Assembly (NCBI GenBank): GCA_964016875.1
Contig: OZ024719.1
Span: 33,776,679 to 33,840,678 of the forward strand
From: Fallopia convolvulus
Lineage: Eukaryota > Streptophyta > Magnoliopsida > Caryophyllales > Polygonaceae
Direction: 5' to 3'
Length of the DNA stretch: 64,000 bases
The notes under the pieces were generated by a model that worked only from the letters and a program-made list of their open reading frames with translations, had not been told where the DNA came from and made no database searches. Both the position numbers and the translations under genes were made by a program. Every line of letters starts with the position of its first letter. The stretch's first letter is position 1. Of the stretch, positions 1-11,898 are shown one piece after another.

Positions 1-3000
1 TGTACGAAGATTTTCGAACAGAACTTTTGCAAGTTTTTTCCAATTTTTTGGCTTTTATGGGCTAGCATGGGCCGAAGAAAACATTTTGTACAGACACATT
101 CGACCATACATCTGTTTAGGGCATTTTCGGGGAGGTTGTCAATTGGAGGCTGAATGGTACGAACATTTTCATACCAGAACTTTTGCGATTTTTTTTCATT
201 TTTTTGTCTTGGATTGGCTACCATGGGCCTAACAGAAACATTTCGTACAAACACATTCGACCGAACAACCGTTTAGGGCATTTACGGGGAGGGTTTCAAT
301 TTGAGCCTGTATGGTACGAAGATTTCGTACCGGAACTTTTGCGAGTTTTTTCTATTTAATTTGTCTTGGATGGGCTACCATGGGCCTAACAAAAACATTT
401 CGTAAAAACACATTCGACCGAACAACCATTTCGGGCATTTTCGGGGAGGGTGTGAATTTGAGGCTGAATGGTACGAAGATTTTCATACCAGAACTTTTGC
501 GAGTTTTTTCCATTTTTTGACTTGGATGGGCTAGCATGGGACAAAGAAAAACATTTTGTAAGGACATATTCCACCGTACATCCGTTTAGGGCATTTTCGG
601 GGAAGGTGTCAATTTGAGGCTTAATGATACGAATATTTTCGTACCACAACTTTTGCTTGTTTTTTCCATCTTATTTGCTTTGATAGGCTAGCATGGGCCA
701 AATAAAAACATTTTGTATAGACAATTTCGACCATACAACCGTTTTGGGCATTTTCCGGGAGGGTGTCAATTTGAGGTTGAATTGTACGAAGATTTTCGTA
801 CCAAAACTTTTGCGAGTTTTTTCCAATTTTTTGCATTGGATAGGCTAGCATGGGCCAAAGAAAACATTTTGTACAGACACATTCGACCGAACAACCGTTT
901 AGGGCATTTTCGGTTCAGGGTGTCAATTTGATGCTGAATAGTATGAAGATTTTCGTACCAGAACTTTTGCGAGTTTTTTTCATTTTTTCGCTTGGATGGG
1001 CTTGAATGGGCCAAAGAAAAACATTTAGTTAGGACACATTCGGTCGTACAACCCTTTAGGGCATTTTCGGGGAGGGTGTCAATTTGAGATAGAATGGTAT
1101 GTAGATTTTCGTATCAAAACTTTTGCGAGTTTTTTCCAATTTTTTTGGCCTGGATAGGCTAGCATGAGCCAAAGAAAACATTTTGTACAGACACATTCGA
1201 CCGTACATTCGTTTAGGGCATTTTCGCGGAGGCTGTCAACTTGAGGCTGAATGGTACGAAGATTTTCGTACCATAACTTTTGTGAGTTTTTTCTATTTTT
1301 TGTCTTGGATGGGCTACCATGGACCTAAAAAAAAACATTTCGTAAAGACACATTTGACCGAGCAACCGTTTAGGGAATTTTCGGGGAGGGTGTCAATTTG
1401 ATGCTAAATGGTACGGAGATTTTTATACCAGAACTTTTGCGAGTTTCTTCCATTTTTCGCTTTGATAGGCTTGCATGGGCCAAAGAAAAACATTTTGTAA
1501 AGACACATTCGGTCATACAATCGTTTAAGGCATTTTCGGGGAGGGTGTCAATTTGATGCTAAATGGTACGAAGATTTTCGTACCAAAACTTTTGCGAGTT
1601 TTTTCCAATTTTTTAGCTTGGATGGGCTAGCGTGGGCCAAAGAAAACATTTTGTACAGACACATTCGACCGTACATCCGTTTAGGGCATTTTCGGGGAGG
1701 GTGTCAATTTGAGGCTGAATGGTACGAAGATTTTCGTTCCAAAACTTTTACGAGTTTTTTCCATTTTTTTCTTGGATGCGCTACCATGGGCCTAACAAAA
1801 ATATTTTGTACATACACATTCGACCGAACAACAGTTTAGAGCATTTATGGGGAGGATTTCAATTTGAGGCTGAATGGTACGAATATTTCGTACAAGAACT
1901 TTTGCAAGTGTTTTCCATTTTTTTACTTGGATGGGCTAGCATGGGCCAGAGAAAAACATTTTGTACAGACACTTTCCACCATACAACCGTTTTGGCATTT
2001 TCTAGGAGGGTGTCAATTTGAGACTAAACTGTACAAAGATTTTCGAACAGAACTTTTGCAAGTTTTTTCCAATTTTTTGGCTTGGATGGGCTAGAATGGG
2101 CCGAAGAAAACATTTTGTACAGACAGATTCGACCATACATCTGTTTAGGGCATTTTCGAGGAGGTTGTCAATTGGAGGCTGAATGGTACGAACATTTTCA
2201 TACCAGAACTTTTGCGAGTTTCTTTCAATTTTTTGTCTTGGATGGGCTACCATGGGCCTAACAGAAACATTTCGTACAGACACATTCGACCGAACAACCG
2301 TTTAGAGCATTTACGGGGAGGGTTTCAATTTGAGGCTGTATGGTACGAAGATTTCGTACCTGAACTTTTGCGAGTTTTTTCTATTTAATTTGTCTTGGAT
2401 GGGATACCATGGGCCTAACAAAAACATTTCGTAAAGACACATTCGACCGAACAACCGTTTAGGGAATTTTGGGGGAGGGTGTCAATTTGATGTTGAATGG
2501 TACGAAGATTTTTATACCAGAACTTTTGCGAGTTTTTTTCCATTTTTTTGCTTGGATGGGATAGCATGGGCCAAAGAAAAACATTTTGCAAAGACACATT
2601 CGACCGTACAACCGTTTAGGGCATTTTCGGGAAGGGTGTCAATTTGAGTCTGAATGGTACGTAGATTTTCGTAACAAAACTTTTGCGAGTTTTTACCATT
2701 TTTTGGCTTGGATGGGCTAGCATGGGACAAAGAAAAACATTTTGTAAGGAATCATTCCACCGTACATCTGTTTAGGGCATTTTCGGCGAAAGTGTCAATT
2801 TCAGGCTTAATGATACGAAGATTTTTGTAACAGAACTTTTGCGAGTTTTTTCCATCTTATTGGCTTGGATAGGCTAGCATGGGCCAAAGAAAAACATTTT
2901 GTACAGACACTTTCGACCATACAACCGTTTTGGGCATTTTCCGGGAGGGTGTCAATTTGAGGCTGAATTGTACGAAGATTTTCGTACCAAAACTTTTGCG

Positions 3001-3889
3001 AGTTTTTTTCCAATTTTTTGCATTGGATAGGCTAGAATGGGCCAAAGAAAACATTTTGTACAGACACATTCGACCGTACATCCGTTTAGGGCATTTTCGA
3101 GGAGGGTGTCAATTTGAGGCTGAATGGTACAAAGATTTTCGTACCATAACTTTTGCGATTTTTTTCTATTTTTTTGTCTTGGATGGGCTAGCATTAGCCA
3201 AAGAAAATATTTTGTACAAACACATTCGACCGTATATCCGTTTAGGGCATTTTCGGGGAGGGTGTCAATTTGAGGCTGAATGGTATGAAGATTTTCGTAC
3301 CATAACTTTTGCGAATTTTTTCTATTTTTTTGTCTTGGATGGGCTACCATGGGACTAACAAAAACATTTCGTAAAGACAGAATCGACCGAACAGCCGTTT
3401 AGGGCATTTTCGGGGAGGGTGTCAATTTGAGGCTGAATGGTACGAAGATTTTCGTACTAGAACTTTTGCGAGTTTTTTTTCCATTTTTTCGCTTGAATGG
3501 GCTAGCATGGGCCAAAGAAACATTCGACCGTACAACCGTTTAGGGCATTTTTGGGGAGGGTGTCAATTTAAGGTTGAATGGTACGAAGATTTTCGTACCA
3601 GATCTTTTGCTAGTTTTTTCCATTTTTTTCTTGGATGGGCTACTATGGGCCTAACAAAAATATTTCGTAAATACACATTCGACCGAACAACAGTTTAGGG
3701 CATTTATGGGGAGGATTTCAATTTGAGGCTGAATGGTACGAATATTTCGTACAAGAACTTTTGCAAGTGTTTTCCATTTTTTTGCTTGGATGGGCTAGAA
3801 TGGGCCAGAGAAAAAAATTTTGTACAGACACTTTCCACCATACAACCGTTTTGGGCATTTTCTAGGAGGGTGTCAATTTGAGACTGAAT
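1..3889. repeat. Higher-order repeat unit, copy 1
   Basis: The sequence from base 1 recurs from base 3,890 with only scattered differences, giving a higher-order unit of 3,889 bp, about 25 monomers. Inside it a diagnostic monomer (TTTTCGAACAGAAC) occurs at 11, 2,040 and 3,900, so the unit is built of two related halves of about 2,029 and 1,860 bp that differ by roughly one monomer. Confidence 0.85.
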
Positions 3890-6800
3890 TGTACGAAGAT
3901 TTTCGAACAGAACTTTTGCAAGTTTTTTCCAATTTTTTGGCTTTTATGGGCTAGCATGGGCCGAAGAAAACATTTTGTACAGACACATTCGACCATACAT
4001 CTGTTTAGGGCATTTTCGGGGAGGTTGTCAATTGGAGGCTGAATGGTACGAACATTTTCATACCAGAACTTTTGCGATTTTTTTTCATTTTTTTGTCTTG
4101 GATTGGCTACCATGGGCCTAACAGAAACATTTCGTACAAACACATTCGACCGAACAACCGTTTAGGGCATTTACGGGGAGGGTTTCAATTTGAGCCTGTA
4201 TGGTAGGAAGATTTCGTACCGGAACTTTTGCGAGTTTTTTCTATTTAATTTGTCTTGGATGGGCTACCATGGGCCTAACAAAAACATTTCGTAAAAACAC
4301 ATTCGACCGAACAACCATTTCGGGCATTTTCGGGGAGGGTGTCAATTTGAGGCTGAATGGTACGAAGATTTTCATACCAGAACTTTTGCGAGTTTTTTCC
4401 ATTTTTTGGCTTGGATGGGCTAGCATGGGACAAAGAAAAACATTTTGTAAGGACACATTCCACCGTACATCCGTTTAGGGCATTTTCGGGGAAGGTGTCA
4501 ATTTGAGGCTTAATGATACGAATATTTTCGTACCACAACTTTTGCTTGTTTTTTCCATCTTATTTGCTTTGATAGGCTAGCATGGGCCAAATAAAAACAT
4601 TTTGTATAGACAATTTCGACCATACAACCGTTTTAGGCATTTTCCGGGAGGGTGTCAATTTGAGGTTGAATTGTACGAAGATTTTCGTACCAAAACTTTT
4701 GCGAGTTTTTTCCAATTTTTTGCATTGGATAGGCTAGCATGGGCCAAAGAAAACATTTTGTACAGACACATTCGACCGAACAACCGTTTAGGGCATTTTC
4801 GGTTCAGGGTGTCAATTTGATGCTGAATAGTACGAAGATTTTCGTACCAGAACTTTTGCGAGTTTTTTTCATTTTTTCGCTTGGATGGGCTTGAATGGGC
4901 CAAAGAAAAACATTTAGTTAGGACACATTCGGTCGTACAACCCTTTAGGGCATTTTCGGGGAGGGTGTCAATTTGAGATAGAATGGTATGTAGATTTTCG
5001 TACCAAAACTTTTGCGAGTTTTTTCCAATTTTTTTAGCCTGGATAGGCTAGCATGAGCCAAAGAAAACATTTTGTACACACATTCGGCCGTACATTCGTT
5101 TAGGGCATTTTCGCGGAGGCTGTCAACTTGAGGCTGAATGGTACGAAAATTTTCGTACCATAACTTTTGTTAGTTTTTTCTATTTTTTGTCTTGGATGGG
5201 CTACCATGGGCCTAAAAAAAACATTTCGTAAAGACACATTCGACCGAGCAACCGTTTAGGGAATTTTCGGGGAGGGTGTCAATTTGATGCTAAATGGTAC
5301 GGAGATTTTTATACCAGAACTTTTGCGAGTTTCTTCCATTTTTCGCTTTGATAGGCTTGCATGGGCCAAAGAAAAACATTTTGTAAAGACACATTCGGTC
5401 GTACAATCGTTTAAGGCATTTTCGGGGAGGGTGTCAATTTGATGCTAAATGGTACGAAGATTTTCGTACCAAAACTTTTGCGAGTTTTTTCCAATTTTTT
5501 AGCTTGGATGGGCTAGCATGGGCCAAAGAAAACATTTTGTACAGACACATTCGACCGTACATCCGTTTAGGGCATTTTCGGGGAGGGTGTCAATTTGAGG
5601 CTGAATGATACGAAGATTTTCGTTCCAGAACTTTTACGAGTTTTTTCCATTTTTTTCTTGGATGCGCTACCATGGGCCTAACAAAAATATTTTGTACATA
5701 CACATTCGACCGAACAACAGTTTAGAGCATTTATGGGGAGGATTTCAATTTGAGGCTGAATGGTACGAATATTTCGTACAAGAACTTTTGCAAGTGTTTT
5801 CCATTTTTTTACTTGGATGGGCTAGCATGGGCCAGAGAAAAACATTTTGTACAGACACTTTCCACCATACAACCGTTTTGGGCATTTTCTAGGAGGGTGT
5901 CAATTTGAGACTAAACTGTACAAAGATTTTCGAACAGAACTTTTGCAAGTTTTTTCCAATTTTTTGGCTTGGATGGGCTAGAATGGGCCGAAGAAAACAT
6001 TTTGTACAGACAGATTCGACCATACATCTGTTTAGGGCATTTTCGGGGAGGTTGTCAATTGGAGGCTGAATGGTACGAACATTTTCATACCAGAACTTTT
6101 GCGAGTTTTTTTCAATTTTTTGTCTTGGATGGGCTACCATGGGCCTAACAGAAACATTTCGTACAGACACATTCGACCGAACAACCGTTTAGAGCATTTA
6201 CGGGGAGGGTTTCAATTTGAGGTTGTATGGTACGAAGATTTCGTACCGGAACTTTTGCGAGGTTTTTCTATTTAATTTGTCTTGGATGGGATACCATGGG
6301 CCTAACAAAAACATTTCGTAAAGACACATTCGACCGAACAACCGTTTAGGGAATTTTGGGGGAGGGTGTCAATTTGATGCTGAATGGTACGAAGATTTTT
6401 ATACCAGAACTTTTGCGAGTTTTTTTCCATTTTTTTGCTTGGATGGGCTAGCATGGGCCAAAGAAAAACATTTTGTAAAGACACATTCGACCGTACAACC
6501 GTTTAGGGCATTTTCGGGAAGGGTGTCAATTTGAGTCTGAATGGTACGTAGATTTTCGTAACAAAACTTTTGCGAGTTTTTACCATTTTTTGGCTTGGAT
6601 GGGCTAGCATGGGACAAAGAAAAACATTTTGTAAGGAATCATTCCACTGTACATCTGTTTAGGGCATTTTCGGCGAAAGTGTCAATTTCAGGCTTAATGA
6701 TATGAAGATTTTCGTAACAGAACTTTTGCGAGTTTTTTCCATCTTATTGGCTTGGATAGGCTAGCATGGGCCAAAGAAAAACATTTTGTACAGACACTTT

Positions 6801-7526
6801 CGACCATACAACCGTTTTGGGCATTTTCCGGGAGGGTGTCAATTTGAGGCTGAATTGTACGAAGATTTTCGTACCAAAACTTTTGTGAGTTTTTTCCAAT
6901 TTTTTGCATTGGATAGGCTAGAATGGGCCAAAGAAAACATTTTGTACAGACACATTCGACCGTACATCCGTTTAGGGCATTTTCGAGGAGGGTGTCAATT
7001 TGAGGCTGAATGGTACAAAGATTTTCGTACCATAACTTTTGCGATTTTTTTCTATTTTTTTGTCTTGGACGGGCTAGCATTAGCCAAAGAAAATATTTTG
7101 TATAAACACATTCGACCGTATATCCGTTTAGGGCATTTTCGGGGAGGGTGTCAATTTGAGGCTGAATGGTATGAAGATTTTCGTACCATAACTTTTGCAA
7201 ATTTTTTCTATTTTTGTCTTGGATGGGCTACCATGGGACTAACAAAAACATTTCGTAAAGACAGAATCGACCGAACAGCCGTTTAGGGCATTTTCGGGGA
7301 GGGTGTCAATTTGAGGCTGAATGGTACGAAGATTTTCGTACTAGAACTTTTGCGAGTTTTTTTTCCATTTTTTTCGCTTGAATGGGCTAGCATGGGCCAA
7401 AGAAACATTCGACCGTACAACCGTTTAGGGCATTTTTGGGGAGGGTGTCAATTTAAGGTTGAATGGTACGAAGATTTTCGTACCAGAACTTTTGCGAATT
7501 TTTTCCAATTTTTTTGGCTTGGATGG
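3890..7526. repeat. Higher-order repeat unit, copy 2 (truncated)
   Basis: Second copy of the 3.9-kb higher-order unit. The diagnostic monomer recurs at 5,927, so the first half is again about 2,028 bp. The second half stops early, at the target site of the truncated LINE at 7,527. Copy 2 shares even rare monomer variants with copy 1, such as the GGTTCAGGG variant near 910 and 4,800. That points to recent segmental amplification rather than monomer-by-monomer growth. Confidence 0.8.
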
Positions 7527-7538
7527 GCTAGCATGGGC

Positions 7539-7818
7539 CTAGGTTTTTCCAATTTTTTCCAATTCTTTCCAATTTTTTCCAATTTTTTGGTTTGGCTCTT
7601 TGTATTGGCTTTTTTGGATAGTGGTTAGGGGTCGCTGACCCTGGGTTTTTTGTGCTAGTCGGGGATCTTAGACCCGTTTTTATTAGGCCCGTGGGGCAAG
7701 TCTTGATGGATCTGCGTATCCATTTTTGGAGTTGTTAGTTTTCACCTTGACTTTCTTTACAGTTAAGTGTGTTTTGTGCATCCCCCTCTTCTTCTTCTAT
7801 ATATTTACCACGTTTCGA
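7539..7818 (+). mobile_element. 5'-truncated LINE (3' UTR only), copy C
   Basis: From about 7,650 the sequence is a diverged version of the 3' UTR of the two larger LINEs in this window (compare 27,990-28,192 and 45,640-45,820). It ends at the same terminal bases, ATATTTACCACGTTTCGA. The flanks are GCTAGCATGGGC at 7,527-7,538 and 7,819-7,830, a 12-bp target-site duplication of satellite sequence. There is no poly(A) tail. The first ~50 bp are an oddity: four to five copies of a TTTTTTCCAA-like unit resembling the T-tract region of the satellite. No coding sequence remains. It is clearly more diverged than the other two copies, so probably older. Confidence 0.8.
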
Positions 7819-9226
7819 GCTAGCATGGGCTAAAGAAAAACATTTTGTACAGACACATTTGACCGTACATCCGTTTAGGGCATTCTCGGGGAGGGTGCTA
7901 TTTTGAGGCTGAATGGTACGAAGATGTTCGTACCGGAACTTTTGCGTGTTTTTTTTTATTTTTTTTGTCTTCGATGGGCTACCATGGGCCTAACAAAAAC
8001 ATTTCGTAAAGACAGAATCGACCGAACAACCGTTTAGGGCGTTTTCGGGGAGGGTGTCAATTTGAGGCTGAATGGTACGAAGATTTTCGTACTAGAACTT
8101 TTGCGAATTTTTTTCCATTTTTTCGCTAGAATGGGCTAGCATGGGCCAAAGAAAAATATTTTGTAAAGACAAATTCGACCGTACAACCGTTTAGGGAATT
8201 TTCGGGGAGGGTGTCAATTTGATGTTGAATGATACGAAGATTTTCGTACCATAACTTTTGCGAGTTTTTTCCAATTTTTTGGCTTGGATGGGCTAGCATG
8301 GGCCAAAGAAAAACATTTTGTACAGACACATTCGACCGTACATTCGTTTAGGGCATTCTCGGGGAGGGTGTCAATTTGAGGCTGAATGGTACGAAGATTT
8401 TCGTACCATAACTTTTGCGAATTTTTTCTATTTTTTTGTCTTGAATGGGCTACCATGGGACTAACAAAAACATTTCATAAAGACAGAATCGATCGAACAA
8501 CCGTTTAGGTTATTTTCGGGGAGGGTGTCAATTTGAGGCTGAATGGTACGAAGATTTTCGTACTAGAACTTTTGCGAGTTTGTTTTTCCATTTTTTCGCT
8601 TGAATGGGCTAGCATGGGCCAAAGAAAAACATTTTGTAAAGACACATTCGACCGTACAACCGTTTAGGGCATTTTTGGGGAGGGTGTCAATTAAAGGCTG
8701 AATGGTACGAAGATTTTCGTATCAGAACTTTTGTGAGTTTTTTCCAATTTTTTGGCTTGGATGGGCTAGCATGGGCCAAATAAAAACATTTTGTACAGAC
8801 ATATTCGACCGTACATCCATTTAGGGCATTCTCGGGGAGGGTGCCAATTTGAGGCTGAATGGTACGAAGATGTTCGTACCGGAACTTTCGCGAGTTTTTT
8901 CTACCATGGGCCTAAAAAAAACATTTCGTAAAGACACATTCGACCGAACAACCGTTTTGGGCGTTTTTGGGAATGGTGTCAATTTGAGGCTGAATGGTAC
9001 GAAGATTTTCGTACTAGAACTTTTGCGAGTTTTTTTCCATTTTTCGCTTGGATGGGCTAGCACGGGCCAAAGAAAAACATTTTGTAAAGACACATTCGTC
9101 TGTACAACAGTATAGGGCATTTTCGGGGAAGGTGTCAATTTGAGGCTGAATGGTACGAAGATTTTCGTACCAGATCTTTTTTGAGTTTTTTCCAAATTTT
9201 TGGCTTGGTTGGGCTAGTATGGGCCA
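7819..9226. repeat. 157-bp satellite array, block B
   Basis: Continuation of the satellite between the truncated LINE and LINE-A. Monomers are of the same family; one near 8,890-8,910 is shortened by loss of the T-tract region. The block ends in GCTAGTATGGGCCA (9,213-9,226), which is the left copy of the LINE-A target duplication. Confidence 0.9.
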
Positions 9227-9631
9227 GAAGCTCTCATCACTCTCCTCCTTCCCTCTTACGTCTTTTTCTCGTTTTTCTTTTTGCTCGGCCAGCCCTAGGG
9301 CGGCGCCGTTCAGTTCCGGCGGTGGGGGGGGGGGGGGGGTGGGGGGGAGTGTGAGTGCTTTGTGACACCAAGTGAGGAACGACGCCGGTGGGGCCCTTGG
9401 CGACCGGTGCTTTGCGAGGGTGCTCGGTGGAGGTAAGCTAGAGTGAAACACGGGGTTTGGGTGGTTTTCCGGCGGCATCTCCGGTGAACTCCCCTAGTGC
9501 TAAGTGAGGCGACATCGTGTGAGGTGAATTCTGGTTGAGACCACGTGGTCCGAACCGGGTACGTGAGGGAGGCGAAGGTGTGAGTGGAGCGCACAAAATC
9601 TAGGCTTTAGGGTTGTTCGTGGTGGCTGCTG
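9227..9631 (+). other. LINE-A 5' UTR
   Basis: Non-coding leader between the satellite junction and the first ORF1 ATG. It holds a strong G-run (about 9,319-9,350, with one stretch of some 16 G) that could form a G-quadruplex, and otherwise GC-rich sequence. Plant LINE promoters lie in this region, but I cannot point to a defined promoter motif. Confidence 0.6.
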
Positions 9632-11898
9632 ATGGGCAAGGCAAGGTCTGGGTCCAAGAGACAGAAGATCACCCCTTTGAGGCTCGATTTTCATGTGAGG
9701 TGATCCAAAGCTGGGAGGTTGGTGTCTAGCAAGTCAGATCTAGAAGGAGGGGTTGCGGATCTGGAGGTTTCATTCAGATCTGAGTTGGAACGTCCAGAAA
9801 ATGTTGAGATGGGGGTGTCCAAGCTAGTCAATGGGGGAAATGGGTTAGCCGTAGCAGATTTGGGGCTTCCATTCGAAGTGTCAAAGGCGTCTTTGGTGGC
9901 TTTAGAGCAAGAAAGGTTGAAGGGGGAGAATAGTGGCGCTAATGGTGTTGCTATGGGAGATCTGAAGGAACTAGGTGAAGTGGCGGCTGGAATGGGGCCT
10001 CTCAAAACCCTAAAGGTCATTTCTGTCCAATCTCCCCATTTTCCAAGCATGGGGGACCGTGAAAAGCAGATCTCAGCCTTAGAGAAGACATGTGACAGCC
10101 TTTGCCCCAAAGAACATGCTGCTTTTGGAAAGAAAGGGATAGAATTTGCCACTTTGGTACATTCACCTCTACAAAATCCCAAAACTTCCACCATTTCAGA
10201 TGCAAAGAACCCCATAGCCGTTTTCGGCCCTAAACCTCTCTATAATATCTTAAAACATGGGGATTCAAGTGGTTCAACCTCCCTTGTCCCAGATCCCACC
10301 CCTATACTAACTCCAAAGGCCATTTCGGGTGGTAACAAGATCAAAGCTGCAGGTTTGGGAGAGAAGCTGGAGTTTTTTCCACATGTGGACAAGAAGTTCT
10401 ACAAATTTGGTGTGGAAGAGGTGGAATCAGCTATTTGTGAGTGGAAATCATCACTAATTGGGGCTGTTCTTGGAACTAAATTCTCATTTGGAGCAATGGA
10501 TGAGTTTATAAAGCAAAACTGGGCTGGACACTTGCCAAAGGTGTTTAGAAAAGGGAATGGCCTCTTTGTCTTCAAATTTCTGCAAGAGGATGATAAAAAA
10601 TGGGTCTTAGAACAAGGTCCATGGATGGTTGGTGGTTCTTTCCCATTGATGCTCAAGGAATGGGAATATGGGAGGCATATAGATTGGAATTGCTTTGATA
10701 AGATTCCGGTATGGGTGAATGTGATAGAACCGGACCCTATGTTTCTCTCCTCAAGACGCTTGTTGGGGGTTATAGGGAGTATGATAGGGAAACCTCTTTG
10801 TCTAGATCATATCACGGCTGAGGTGGGAAGAATTTCATATGCTAGAATGCTGGTTGAAGTCACACCAGCTGAGACAAGAAGAAAGGAAGTGGTGTTGGAA
10901 GATTCAAGGGGCAACACTTTCAAGCATGAGGTCTCCTTTGGAAAATTGCCTTGGAGCTGTCACTTGTGTAATTCATTCGGGCATACAAAGGAGTTTTGTA
11001 AAAGAAATGAAGACAAACGGCCCCATGGGCGTTTAGAAGACAAAAGAGAGTATGGATGCCCAAGAAGATAAGGGTGTCCGAAGATAAGGGGGACACAAAG
11101 GAGGGGCTGGTTTGAACACGCTGAAATCCAATCCATCCTTGGATGAGAAGATGAGTGATATAGGTGGCCAAGCTGAGATTGAGAGGGCAGCAGCTAAGCT
11201 GAAAGTTGCACGAGATGTTGAGAGTGCTGAGTGTGTGAATTTGACAAGTTTGAATGCTCAAGAAACTGAGGTGGGGGCTTGTTTGGCCTTAGAAAAGCTT
11301 GCTAAAGAGGCTAAGGTTCGAAATGATGAAAAGAAGGGCAGTGCTCCTGGTTTGAGGTTAGTGTCTAAAGCTTTTGAGAGGGTAGACGTTGATGAGGATC
11401 CGGTTGCTAACCTGGACCACCCTAGTAGAGCTTTATGTGGGGAGCACAATTTGTGTGAGGGGGATCCTAAAGCTTTGGAGGTATATAAAGGGGCTGTAGT
11501 GGGTGATGATATGTTGGATTGCATTGCCGAATTGATGGAAAAAGAGAGTGTTGATGCACGGGAGACTGATCTGGATGGATCGAGAAATTGCATTTGGGGC
11601 TGATTTTGAGGATCGAGAGGTTGAGGCGGTCCTTGAAGAGATGAAGGCTGGTTTGTCACCTAAGAAGAAGTCGGACTTGGTGGTCTTGGGGCTTAAAGCT
11701 AAGGCTCCAAAAAGACCGGGGATAGATGAGAAAGAAATGAAATTGTCTAGCTCCAAGAGAAGAAAGTCCCCCCTCTTTGAAAAGACAAGAGAGGGGTGGG
11801 TTGGAGGAAAAAACGCAAGGGGAGGGAAAGGCATCGTTGTGCACCGCTTGAGCTTGGCCAAGGGTTGTAGTAGCCCTAGAGGTGGTGTTTATGGATAA
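9632..11898 (+). pseudogene. LINE-A ORF1: DUF4283 and zinc-knuckle nucleic-acid-binding protein (broken)
   Basis: ORF1 of plant LINEs makes an RNA-binding protein that packages the element transcript. The first ATG (9,632) opens a basic N-terminus but meets a TGA at 9,701-9,703; the same frame then runs to 11,071. DUF4283 covers about 10,360-10,740 (signatures WVLEQGPWMVGG and PVWVNVIEPDP). A CX2CX4HX4C knuckle follows near 10,960-11,005 (CHLCNSFGHTKEFC). A frameshift near 11,071 moves to the frame at 11,112-11,603. A small deletion near 11,570, relative to LINE-B, moves to the frame that ends at 11,898. The last eight bases, ATGGATAA, are both the ORF1 stop region and the ORF2 start. Low-complexity acidic and basic stretches fill the C-terminal half. 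Not functional as it stands. Confidence 0.8.

Larger units (their letters stand above)
1..7538. repeat. 157-bp satellite array, block A
   Basis: Tandem monomers of about 157 bp: the landmark GGGCATTT recurs at 119, 276, 433, 589 and 746 and so on through the block. Each monomer has a telomere-like TTTAGGG followed by CATTTTCGGGGAGGGTGTC, then a dyad of the form GGTACGAA-GATT-TTCGTACC, then two T6 tracts about 10 bp apart, then TGGATGGGCTAGCATGGGCC. Monomers differ by substitutions and small indels. Because 157 is not a multiple of three, reading frames rotate from monomer to monomer, and the open frames here are chance products. The length and AT-tract phasing fit plant centromeric or pericentromeric satellites (known for such families); placement at a centromere is inference. 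The block begins before the window. Confidence 0.95.

Noticed and set aside
2879..3358. Long open frames in the satellite (up to 168 codons, for example 2,879-3,358 and 6,694-7,200)
   Set aside because: They occur on both strands and in all frames, repeat the monomer in translation and follow from few stop codons in the repeat. No start context or conserved frame, since the period is not a multiple of three.
1..9226. CRISPR-like or tRNA/rRNA arrays
   Set aside because: Repeats are contiguous 157-bp monomers without unique spacers, and no tRNA cloverleaf or rRNA sequence was recognised anywhere in the window.
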